From Pseudoduganella rivuli (GTDB lineage: Bacteria > Pseudomonadota > Gammaproteobacteria > Burkholderiales > Burkholderiaceae_D): a stretch of DNA of 64,000 bases. The stretch covers positions 1-64,000 of the forward strand of contig NZ_WKJJ01000016.1 in the NCBI RefSeq assembly GCF_009674485.1, given 5' to 3'. The notes beneath the pieces are model-generated. The model did no database searches. It had not been told where the DNA came from and was given only the letters and a program-made list of their open reading frames with translations. Shown piece after piece: positions 33,810 through 41,200 of this stretch (its first letter is position 1; every line of letters begins with the position of its first letter). Made by a program: the position numbers and the translations under genes.

Positions 33810-35336
33810 ATGACTTTTGCTTCACTTGAACTGATCGACCCGTTGCTGCGCATGCTGGCCACGGTCGGCTATACCGAACCGACGCCGGTCCAGCAACTGG
33901 CGATTCCCGCCATCCTGCAAGGCCGCGACGTACTGGCCGCCGCGCAGACCGGCACCGGCAAGACCGCCGGCTTTGCCATCCCGCTGCTGCAGCGCCTGGC
34001 CACCGAGGGCGAGCGCGCCGCGCCCGGCATGGTGCGCTGCCTGGTGTTGACGCCGACCCGCGAACTGGCCGAACAGGTATTCGAAAGCTTCCGCAGCTAT
34101 GGCCGCAATATCCCGATGCGCGCCTTTGTTGCCTATGGCGGCGTGCCGATCGAACCGCAGATCGCCAAGCTGCGCAAGGGCCTCGATGTACTGGTGGCCA
34201 CGCCGGGCCGTTTGCTGGACTTGATGGGCCAGGGCGAAGTGCAGTTCGACCAGTTGCAGGCGGTGGTGCTGGACGAAGCGGACCGCATGCTGGACCTGGG
34301 TTTCGCCAACGACCTCGAACAGATCCTGCTGGCGCTGCCGGACGACCGGCAAACCCTGCTGTTTTCCGCCACGTTCCCGCAAGTGATCCGCGACCTGGCG
34401 CAAGTGCTGCTGAACGATCCCGTCACGATCCAGGCCAGCCCGCGCAACAAGGCCGCCGCCACCGTGCGCCAGTGGGCCATCACCACCGACAAGCGCCGCA
34501 AGGCGGCCCTGCTGGTGCACCTGCTGAAAAAGAAAGACTGGGAGCAGGTGCTGGTGTTCGTGAAAACCCGCAAGGGCGCCGACGTGCTGGTCGAGCAACT
34601 GCAATCGCAGGGCTTCAAGGCCGATGTCATCCACGGCGACAAGGCCCAGCATGCGCGCCTGCGCGCGCTGGAACGCTTCAAGGCGGGCCAGGTGCAGTTG
34701 CTGGTGGCCACCGACGTGGCCGCGCGCGGCCTCGATATCGAAGCGCTGCCGCTGGTGGTGAATTTCGACTTGCCGACCGTGGCGGAAGATTATGTGCACC
34801 GCATCGGCCGTACGGGCCGGGCCGGCATGGAGGGCGAAGCGCTGTCGCTGGTGTGCGCCGACGAAGTCGAACCATTGCGCGCGCTGGAAAAACTCACCAA
34901 GCAAATCCTGCCCCGTACCGAGGTGGCGGGCTTTGAAGCGGAGCACCGCGTGCCGGAAACAGCGCCGGCGCCCAAGGCGGCCGCCAAGCCGGCGAAGAAG
35001 GATGGCGCCGCGCAGCGCAAGGCGCCCGCCAAACTCAATGCCGATCCGGACCAGCCACTGAGCGCCGATCCCCGCTTCCGCAACGACCTCGATGGCGACT
35101 TTCCCGCTTCCGCATCGACACCGCGCGCGGCAAAACCAGCGCAAGGCCGGTCCGGACAGGGCGGACGGCCGGTCAATGGCCCGGCACGCGCCGGAGGTCC
35201 GCGTGGCGCCAGCAACGCGGCAGGCGGCGCACCGAAAGGCGCGGTGGTCGTCACCGGTGGACGGGGCGCGAAATCCGCCGCCAAAGCGGCGGCCAAGGCC
35301 ACCGCGCGCGACGGCGGCAAGCGCCCCAAGCGTTAA
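33810..35336 (+). CDS. rhlE: RhlE-type DEAD-box RNA helicase
   Basis: A 508-residue ATP-dependent RNA helicase for ribosome assembly or RNA decay. Motifs in order: Q motif with YTEPTPVQQLAIP, I AQTGTGKT, Ia PTRELAEQV, Ib TPGRLLD, II DEAD, III SAT, IV VFVKTRKGAD, V ARGLDIE, VI HRIGRTGRAG. Beyond about residue 390 the tail is Ala-, Lys-, Pro- and Gly-rich and basic, as in RhlE proteins that use it to hold RNA or the degradosome. Co-directional with the preceding gene. Confidence 0.93.
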   Translation: MTFASLELIDPLLRMLATVGYTEPTPVQQLAIPAILQGRDVLAAAQTGTGKTAGFAIPLLQRLATEGERAAPGMVRCLVLTPTRELAEQVFESFRSYGRNIPMRAFVAYGGVPIEPQIAKLRKGLDVLVATPGRLLDLMGQGEVQFDQLQAVVLDEADRMLDLGFANDLEQILLALPDDRQTLLFSATFPQVIRDLAQVLLNDPVTIQASPRNKAAATVRQWAITTDKRRKAALLVHLLKKKDWEQVLVFVKTRKGADVLVEQLQSQGFKADVIHGDKAQHARLRALERFKAGQVQLLVATDVAARGLDIEALPLVVNFDLPTVAEDYVHRIGRTGRAGMEGEALSLVCADEVEPLRALEKLTKQILPRTEVAGFEAEHRVPETAPAPKAAAKPAKKDGAAQRKAPAKLNADPDQPLSADPRFRNDLDGDFPASASTPRAAKPAQGRSGQGGRPVNGPARAGGPRGASNAAGGAPKGAVVVTGGRGAKSAAKAAAKATARDGGKRPKR

Positions 35337-35404
35337 ACAGCCGTCAGCGCCACCTGCTACAATCGCAGGCTTACTGGAACATTTCGCACCCGTTGGAGAT
35401 TTGA

Positions 35405-36379
35405 ATGCAGCAATACCTGGACCTGATCCGCACCGTCCTCGACACCGGCAGCTGGCAAGACAACCGCACCGGCATCCGCACCCTCAGTGTGCCAGGCGCC
35501 ATGATGCGGTTCGACCTGCAAAAGGATGGTTTTCCGGCAGTGACGACCAAGAAGCTGGCATTCAAATCCGTGGTCGGCGAACTGTGCGCGTTCCTGCGCG
35601 CGTCGCGCAGTGCAGCGGACTTCCGCGCACTGGGCTGCAAGGTATGGGACCAGAACGCCAATGAAAACCAGCAGTGGCTGGACAATCCGCACCGCACCGG
35701 CACCGATGACCTGGGCCCGGTCTATGGCGTACAATGGCGCCAGTGGCCTGGCTACAAGCTGCTCGACGCCGCCGCCGAGGCGCAAATCGCCGACGCGCAA
35801 AAGAACGGCTTCCGTATCGTGGCGCCGCTGACGGAAGACGGCGTGGATAAAGTCCTGATGTACAAGGCCATCGACCAGTTGCGCGAATGCCTGGACACCA
35901 TCGTCAACAACCCGGGCAGCCGCCGCATCCTGTTCCATGGCTGGAACCCGGCCGTGCTGGACCAGGTGGCGCTGCCGGCCTGCCACTTGCTCTACCAGTT
36001 CATCCCGAACGCCACCACCAAAGAGATTTCCCTGTGCCTGTACGTGCGCAGCAATGACATCGGCCTCGGTACGCCATTCAACCTGGCCGAGGGCGCCGCG
36101 CTGCTGGCGCTGGTGGGCCGCCTGACGGGCTACACGCCGCGCTGGTTCAGCTACTTCATCGGCGATGCCCACATCTATGAAAACCACCTGGACATGGTGC
36201 GGGAACAGCTCAAACGCGAACCGTTCCCGGCGCCGACATTGGTGATCTCCGACCGCGTGCCGGATTTTGCCAAGACGGGGAAATACCAGCCGGAGTGGCT
36301 GGAAAAAGTGGAGCCGTCCGACTTTTCGCTGGAAGGCTACCAGCACCACGCGCCGATCACGGCGCCGATGGCGGTCTGA
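35405..36379 (+). CDS. thyA: thymidylate synthase
   Basis: Makes dTMP from dUMP using methylene-tetrahydrofolate. The 324-residue protein is longer than the 264-residue E. coli enzyme because of a central insertion (about residues 120-160) like that in some Gram-positive and phage enzymes. The catalytic Cys is in ALPACHLLYQF, and RSNDIGLGTPFN and DAHIYENHL bind dUMP. N-terminal ...RTGIRTLSVPGAMMRFDL is canonical. GGAG lies 7 bases before ATG. The partner folA is 25 kb away at 61380. Confidence 0.96.
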   Translation: MQQYLDLIRTVLDTGSWQDNRTGIRTLSVPGAMMRFDLQKDGFPAVTTKKLAFKSVVGELCAFLRASRSAADFRALGCKVWDQNANENQQWLDNPHRTGTDDLGPVYGVQWRQWPGYKLLDAAAEAQIADAQKNGFRIVAPLTEDGVDKVLMYKAIDQLRECLDTIVNNPGSRRILFHGWNPAVLDQVALPACHLLYQFIPNATTKEISLCLYVRSNDIGLGTPFNLAEGAALLALVGRLTGYTPRWFSYFIGDAHIYENHLDMVREQLKREPFPAPTLVISDRVPDFAKTGKYQPEWLEKVEPSDFSLEGYQHHAPITAPMAV

Positions 36380-36386
36380 CCGTCAG

Positions 36387-36869
36387 TCAGTTCGCCATCC
36401 ACGCCATCGCCTGCACCTGGATGTGCGGGTGGCTGGCCAGCGGCTCCCACTGTGGCAGGAACACAAAACCCTGCTTCTGGTAAAACCGCGCCGCCGGCGC
36501 ATTGTCCGGCGACACATCGAGCGCCACGCGCGTATGCCCCGCAGCGACAGCGTGGGCTTTGACGGCATCGACCAGTTGCGCCGCGACGCCGGAACCCCGA
36601 TGGTCTTGCCGCACCCACATGGCGATCAGCTGGTACCGGCCATCGCCGCCGGTCACACCACCCGCGATGCCCACCGCGTCTTCGCCGTCCCATGCGAGGA
36701 AAAATGCGATGCCCTTGCGGCCCGCCGCGTGGGCGCGCCAGTCGTCGTCCGTGTTGGCCGACGACTGCGCATGCGTGACACCAAACGCCGTGGGCGCATC
36801 CAGCAACGCGGCCAGCCGCGTCGCCTTCAGTTGCGGCCAGTGCGCTTCCGTGGTGGGCAGGACCGTCAT
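36387..36869 (-). CDS. GNAT-family N-acetyltransferase
   Basis: A 160-residue acetyl-CoA-dependent acetyltransferase with the GNAT fold. The acetyl-CoA pyrophosphate loop is RGSGVAAQLV after MWVRQDH, followed by the beta-bulge VALDVSPDNAPAARFYQKQGF typical of motif B (core ARFYQKQGF). Substrate unknown. Its start overlaps the 3' end of the upstream secreted-protein gene by 4 bases, so they share an mRNA. Confidence 0.85.
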   Translation of the reverse strand: MTVLPTTEAHWPQLKATRLAALLDAPTAFGVTHAQSSANTDDDWRAHAAGRKGIAFFLAWDGEDAVGIAGGVTGGDGRYQLIAMWVRQDHRGSGVAAQLVDAVKAHAVAAGHTRVALDVSPDNAPAARFYQKQGFVFLPQWEPLASHPHIQVQAMAWMAN

Positions 36870-37417
36870 GCCGACGCCAGCGCGCTCTTCACCAGCACGA
36901 ACACTTCATGGCGGATGGCCGGCTCGGCCGCGTCGAACTCCTTGCTCGCCTTCAGGTAGGCGGGCTTCTTCAGCGCCGCCTTCTCTTCCTTGGTGGCTTC
37001 CGGCGCCGTCTCGCCGCCCAGGCGCGCATGGCTGTTGTACTTTTCCTTGAGCACTTTCTGGCCATACGACGACTGGTAGAAACGCGTCATTTCCGTCACG
37101 GTGTCCGCCGACAGCAATTTCGCGATGGGTGCGGACAGGCGCTGGTAGACATTGGCGGGCGTCTGCGTCAGCTTGTCCACCTTGGCCATGGCGGCCACGC
37201 GGGCCTGCTCGTTCGGGAAGCGGCTGGCGCCGGCCACCGAGCGCACCAGTTTTTCCGCCTGCATGGCGGCCAATAACTCCTGTGCAGCCTTGACGGCGGC
37301 CGCATCGGGCGCGGCGGCCGGAGCCGGCGCCGCCGGTGCCGTGGCGCCGGCGGTCGCGGAGGCAAAGGCCGCCAGGGAAATAACGGCCGCACCGGCCAGC
37401 GAAGTGATGAAATGCAT
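36866..37417 (-). CDS. secreted Ala-rich protein, DUF2059-like
   Basis: A 183-residue protein with a Sec signal peptide (ITSLAGAAVISLAAFASATA), then an Ala/Pro-rich linker, then a helical domain. The segment ADTVTEMTRFYQSSYGQKVL resembles the DUF2059 pattern in which a Phe-Tyr helix ends in a Gly-x-Lys turn; I cannot confirm membership. Start at 37417 has AGGAG 8 bases upstream; a longer frame to 37501 would spoil the signal peptide. Probably periplasmic, function unknown. Confidence 0.7.
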   Translation of the reverse strand: MHFITSLAGAAVISLAAFASATAGATAPAAPAPAAAPDAAAVKAAQELLAAMQAEKLVRSVAGASRFPNEQARVAAMAKVDKLTQTPANVYQRLSAPIAKLLSADTVTEMTRFYQSSYGQKVLKEKYNSHARLGGETAPEATKEEKAALKKPAYLKASKEFDAAEPAIRHEVFVLVKSALASA

Positions 37418-37523
37418 GGAAGCTCCTGTTGGTATCGGGTCGCGCCAGGCGGCGGGATACGCCGCCCGGAAAACCCCGCATGCTACCAGATCGGGCCCCA
37501 CACTGTTGCAAATTTACCCACGG

Positions 37524-38903
37524 TTACAGGTGGCGCGCCAGCATGGCCGCCGCCCTGGCCATCGCGTCGGCGCCGACCAGCGCGCGGACGCCATCGAAGT
37601 CCGCCCCCCGGGTCGCGTCGATGCCCATGCGCGACGTGGTGCCGATGCCGGACGCGGACGGATCGAGCGCGCTGCCCGGCAAGCCGTCGACCACCACCAC
37701 GTCGCGGTGCGGCTGCATGTGCGTGGCCATGGCCCACAACACCTGCTCGTCGCGCGTGACGTCGACGTCGTCGTCCACCGCCACCACGGTTTTCAGGTAC
37801 GGGTCCCAGCCCAGCAATCCCAGCATCACCTGGCGCGCTTCGCCGGGCCGCATCTGCTTCACCGCCACGTAGGCATGGAAGTGCGTGCCGGAACTGGGGT
37901 AGTGCACGGCCGTCACGCTCGGAAAGCGTTCCCGCAGTTTTTCCACCATTTCCGATTCGCGGGGAATGCGCCCCAGGTTCAAGTGTTCGGCGGAATTGCC
38001 GCCCACGACATCGACCAGGATGGCGTCGCGCCGGCGCAGCACGGCCTGCACGCGGAACAGGTTATTGGTGGAGCGGTCGGACGAATAGCCGGAAAATTCG
38101 CCGAACGGCCCTTCTTCCACTTGCGCGTCCGGGTCGATCACGCCTTCCAGCACGATTTCCGCGTGGGCCGGCACCGCCAGCCCGTGCACCGGCGTGCGCA
38201 CCACGTCCAGCGGCGCGCCCAGCAAGCCGCCCGCCACGTGGCGCTCGTCGACACCGAACGGCACCCTGGCCGCGCCGGCCAGCATGAACAGCGGATGCGC
38301 GCCGATCACCATCGCCACCGGCAGCGGCCTGCCCCGCTCCTTCGCCAGTTGCAGCAGGCGCCACAAGTGTCCCCGCGAATGCAGGCTGGTGGCGATTTCC
38401 GTTGGCGAATGCAGCATCGAACGGTGGTAACTCATGTTGCCGGCCCCCGTATCCGGGTGTTCCGCGATGAAGATCGCGTTGGTGATGTACGGGCCGCGGT
38501 CGGTGGCGAAGTGCCGGAGCATCGGCAACGTGCGCAAATCGATGCCCTCCGTCTGTACGCTGTCCAGGACCGGGCCGTTGCCGACGATGCGCGGTTCCAG
38601 CAGGCGCCGGCTGCGCGCCTGGTATTCCGCATGGATGCCTTCCGGCGGCACGCCCAGCATGCGCCCCACGCGGGTGCGGCAGGCAAACACGTTGGTCGCC
38701 AGCCGCGCGCCCAGTCCGCGCACGTTGTCGCACCACAGCAGCGGATGGCGGCCCTGCGCCGCCAGTTGCCACACCAGCGCCGTGGCATCCTGGTCGGCGC
38801 CGAGTTCCTCCTTCACCGCCAGCACGTCATCGGCGTACAGTTCGCGGTACCAGTCCAGGAAGCGGTGAAAATCCTGGCCGGCGGCCGCATGGTAATTCGT
38901 CAT
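37524..38903 (-). CDS. UbiD-family prenylated-FMN decarboxylase
   Basis: A 459-residue (de)carboxylase that needs prenylated FMN, made by UbiX (encoded at 48669). The family active-site stretch EEGPFGEFSGYSS with its Glu is intact, as are NMSYHRSML and VVGGNSAEHLNLGR. UbiD relatives act on aromatic, heteroaromatic or alpha,beta-unsaturated acids; the presence of a dedicated UbiX and catabolic neighbours argues against a role in ubiquinone synthesis. AAGGAG precedes the ATG at 38903; a longer frame reaches 39017 through a repeat element. Separated from the upstream amidohydrolase by a 107-bp palindromic repeat, so expression may be uncoupled. Confidence 0.88.
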   Translation of the reverse strand: MTNYHAAAGQDFHRFLDWYRELYADDVLAVKEELGADQDATALVWQLAAQGRHPLLWCDNVRGLGARLATNVFACRTRVGRMLGVPPEGIHAEYQARSRRLLEPRIVGNGPVLDSVQTEGIDLRTLPMLRHFATDRGPYITNAIFIAEHPDTGAGNMSYHRSMLHSPTEIATSLHSRGHLWRLLQLAKERGRPLPVAMVIGAHPLFMLAGAARVPFGVDERHVAGGLLGAPLDVVRTPVHGLAVPAHAEIVLEGVIDPDAQVEEGPFGEFSGYSSDRSTNNLFRVQAVLRRRDAILVDVVGGNSAEHLNLGRIPRESEMVEKLRERFPSVTAVHYPSSGTHFHAYVAVKQMRPGEARQVMLGLLGWDPYLKTVVAVDDDVDVTRDEQVLWAMATHMQPHRDVVVVDGLPGSALDPSASGIGTTSRMGIDATRGADFDGVRALVGADAMARAAAMLARHL

Positions 38904-38955
38904 CTTGTTCTCCTTGATTGGTGGCTGCCGCCACTGCAATCCACGTGCCACACAC

Positions 38956-39073
38956 GTAGGGCGGTTTCCGCTTCGCGGAAGCCGCCATGCATGCGCCGCC
39001 GCTGGCGCCAGCAGCACTGGTCCGCATGCAATGGCGGCAAGCCTGCGGCTTACCGCCCTACAGCCCGCCCTAC
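38956..39073. repeat. long palindromic repeat with GTAGGGCGG ends, second copy
   Basis: Begins GTAGGGCGG (38956-38964) and ends CCGCCCTAC (39053-39061), with an extra CCCGCCCTAC at 39064-39073. Internal hairpins: GGCGGTTTCCGC with GCGGAAGCCGCC around 38961-38987, and GGCGGCAAGCC with GGCTTACCGCC around 39034-39057. Same family as 3628-3709. It fills the gap between ubiD and the amidohydrolase. Confidence 0.68.
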
Positions 39074-39084
39074 CGGCAGTATGA

Positions 39085-39999
39085 CTATCTCAGTCCCGCA
39101 TAGGTATCCTTCAGGCGCGCCAGCGCTTCGTCCTGCGTGCGCGGCGGCGGCGTGGTTTCGATGCCGACCAGGCGGGCGATGTTGTTGCCCATGTAGTCTT
39201 CCAGCCCGTCCTCATCGAGGCCCATGCCGTGCGGCGGCGCGGAACACAGCACTTCCAGTTCCCGCAGCCACATGCCCGGCTCGTTCGGCGGCGAATCCGT
39301 GCCGAACACGATCTTGTTGCGCGGCAGCTGCTTGGCGAATTCCACGATGCGCGACTGGAAGCACCAGCCCGATTCGCACACGACGTTCGGCGTATCCATC
39401 GCCATCCAGAACGCTTCGAACGAATAATTGCCGCCGGTCTGGATGCCGAAGTGACCGATGATGAAGTTCACCATCGGGAATTCCCGGATGATCGGATAGA
39501 ACATGGTCGGAATCGTGTACGGGCCGTCGCCCGTGTGGATCAGCACGACGATGTTGTACTTGGCGCACATCTTCATGGCGGGGCGCAGCCAGTCCAGCGC
39601 GCGGTCCGGGCGGTAGCCGTGCATGTTGGCGTGCAGCTTGAGCATCTTGAAGCCGTATTCCTTGACGTGGAATTCCAGTTCCAGCGCGCCCTCTTCCGGG
39701 CCCCAGCGGGGATTGAACGTGAAATTGCCGATGAAACGGTCCGGGTACTTCTGGCACAGGTCCGCGATGTACGCCATGTAATCGCGGATGCCGTCACGGC
39801 CGCGGCGGTTACCATCGCGGTAGCCGGTATTGCCGGGCGGCGGCTGGATGAAACCCATGTCGACACGGCGCGGTTTGCCGTTGATCATGTAGGGGCCGTC
39901 CATCATTTTCAGCAGGCGCTCGCCGGTGAACGGTTCGCCCGTGTGGCGCCAGGCTTCGTCGACCAGGTTGGTGGGGTGCAGGTGGGTATCGATGATCAT
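39085..39999 (-). CDS. ACMSD-like amidohydrolase, copy A (metal site intact)
   Basis: A 304-residue amidohydrolase_2 protein related to aminocarboxymuconate-semialdehyde decarboxylase, a group of zinc or manganese enzymes that decarboxylate aromatic or semialdehyde acids, plus some hydrolases. Metal ligands are visible: HxH in DTHLHP at residues 4-9, His in IHTGDGP, His in IIGHFG, Asp in FGTDSPPNEPG. It is a close paralogue of the upstream gene, with shared blocks such as GEPFTGERL, MMDGPYM and CESGWCFQSRIVEF. Probably a subunit or partner of copy B; the two genes are 15 bases apart. Confidence 0.87.
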   Translation of the reverse strand: MIIDTHLHPTNLVDEAWRHTGEPFTGERLLKMMDGPYMINGKPRRVDMGFIQPPPGNTGYRDGNRRGRDGIRDYMAYIADLCQKYPDRFIGNFTFNPRWGPEEGALELEFHVKEYGFKMLKLHANMHGYRPDRALDWLRPAMKMCAKYNIVVLIHTGDGPYTIPTMFYPIIREFPMVNFIIGHFGIQTGGNYSFEAFWMAMDTPNVVCESGWCFQSRIVEFAKQLPRNKIVFGTDSPPNEPGMWLRELEVLCSAPPHGMGLDEDGLEDYMGNNIARLVGIETTPPPRTQDEALARLKDTYAGLR

Positions 40000-40014
40000 A
40001 GTGCGGTACTCCGG

Positions 40015-40944
40015 TTAGCGGGTGTCATGGTTGTTGGTGCGGTGGGCGCGCAGGTAGGCTTGCGCTTCGTCGACGCTGCGGGGCGGCGGGCTGGTTTCCA
40101 GGCCCACCATGCGCGCCACGTTGTTGCCGAGGTACTCTTCCAGCGTGTCTTCGTCCAGGTTCAGGCCCTGCGGCGGCTCGAAGCACAGCACTTCCAGCAG
40201 GCGCAGCCACATTCCCGGTTCATTCGGCGGCGTATCGGAGCCGTACAGGATCTTGCGCTTGGGCAAGACCTTGGCGAATTCCACGATGCGCGATTGCAGG
40301 CACCAGCCGGATTCGCAATACACGTTCGGCAAGTCCATCGCCAGCTGGAACGGTTCGAAGCAATACACGCCGCCCGTCTGCACGCCGAAGTGCGCCATGA
40401 TGAAGTTCACGGTCGGGAATTCCTTGATCATCGGCACCCACTCGGTGGGGATGCTGTACGGGCCGTCGCCAGTGTGCAGCTTGACCAGCACGCCCAGTTC
40501 CGCGCACTTTTGCAGCGCGGGGCGCAGCCAGTCCAGCGCACGGTCCGGACGGTAAGCGTGCATGTTGGCCTGGAACTGCACCATCTTGAAACCATGCTCC
40601 TTGACATAGCGTTCGATGGCTTCCACGCCGTTCTGCACGCCGCAGCGGGGGTTGTAGACGAAACAGCCGATCAGGCGGTCGGGATAGCGCTGGACCAGTT
40701 CCAGCGTGTACGCCATGTAGGCGTCGATGGATTCGCGGCCGGTCTTTTCGCCGTCGGTCCACGTGTAGATGGTATTGCCTTGCGGCGGCTGGATGAAGGC
40801 CTTGTCGATGCGGCGGGGTTTGCCGTTCACCATGTACGGGCCGTCCATCATCTGGATCAGGCGTTCGCCGGTGAATGGTTCGCCATCGTGGCGCCAGGCC
40901 AGGTCGACCAGGTTGGTCGGATAGCAGCTGGTGTCGATGATCAT
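40015..40944 (-). CDS. ACMSD-like amidohydrolase, copy B (HxH metal motif missing)
   Basis: A 309-residue paralogue of the following gene, similar along its whole length (GEPFTGERLIQMMDGPYM, HANMHAYRPDRALDWLRP, CESGWCLQSRIVEFAK). The key difference is at the N terminus: where copy A has DTHLHPTN, this has DTSCYPTN, so both His ligands of the HxH pair are gone, while His in LHTGDGP, His in IMAHFG and Asp in YGSDTPPNEPG remain. It may be a regulatory or structural subunit of a heteromer, or bind metal differently. Start at 40944 has GGAG upstream; the frame open to 40986 is less likely. Preceded by a long structured leader and a strong promoter. Confidence 0.85.
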   Translation of the reverse strand: MIIDTSCYPTNLVDLAWRHDGEPFTGERLIQMMDGPYMVNGKPRRIDKAFIQPPQGNTIYTWTDGEKTGRESIDAYMAYTLELVQRYPDRLIGCFVYNPRCGVQNGVEAIERYVKEHGFKMVQFQANMHAYRPDRALDWLRPALQKCAELGVLVKLHTGDGPYSIPTEWVPMIKEFPTVNFIMAHFGVQTGGVYCFEPFQLAMDLPNVYCESGWCLQSRIVEFAKVLPKRKILYGSDTPPNEPGMWLRLLEVLCFEPPQGLNLDEDTLEEYLGNNVARMVGLETSPPPRSVDEAQAYLRAHRTNNHDTR

Positions 40945-41003
40945 GGGAATGCTCCTCACAATGCTACAGGTTGGGAAGACGCACATTGCTGTGCGCTACG
41001 CTT

Positions 41004-41091
41004 GCCGGAGCACTGCCAGGGCCACTTACCTGAGCGTTCGCGAATGGCCACTGGCGGTGCTTCCGCCAGCGGGCAATCTCCTGCTCCCGGC
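41004..41091 (-). promoter_or_regulatory. structured 5' leader, possible riboswitch-like element (weak glycine-aptamer resemblance)
   Basis: On the minus strand GCCGGGAGCA (41082-41091) pairs with TGCTCCGGC (41004-41012) with one bulged G. Inside is a perfect hairpin CTGGCGG/CCGCCAG with a 5-base loop (41051-41069) and GGCCA/TGGCC arms. Downstream of them the sequence ACGCTCAGGTAAGTGGCC recalls the 3' block of glycine aptamers, and an alternative closing stem CAGTCAGG/CCTGGCAG is possible. The conserved internal CCGAAGG core is not present, so I do not call a glycine riboswitch. It sits in the roughly 200-base leader of the amidohydrolase B gene. Confidence 0.35.
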
Positions 41092-41144
41092 GCCTGACTG
41101 CGCAACCCGGGAACTGAACGCTTCTACCCACTTGATTAAAACTA

Positions 41145-41174
41145 TTTATACTGTTTATCTCATACTACTGTCAA
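41145..41174 (-). promoter_or_regulatory. putative sigma-70 promoter for the amidohydrolase B-A(-ubiD) unit
   Basis: On the minus strand a perfect TTGACA (41169-41174) stands 18 bases from TATAAA (41145-41150) in AT-rich DNA just after the stop of the deaminase gene. It would make a leader of roughly 190 bases before copy B. Confidence 0.65.
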
Positions 41175-41200
41175 CACATTTTTTTAGGATTGCACCTCCC

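Noticed and set aside
38904..39017. Longer N terminus for the UbiD protein
   Set aside because: It runs into the palindromic repeat; a strong AAGGAG precedes the ATG at 38903.
41004..41091. A bona fide glycine riboswitch
   Set aside because: Only the 3' CTCAGGTAA-like block fits. The central CCGAAGG-type core and the second aptamer are missing, so I report only a structured leader.
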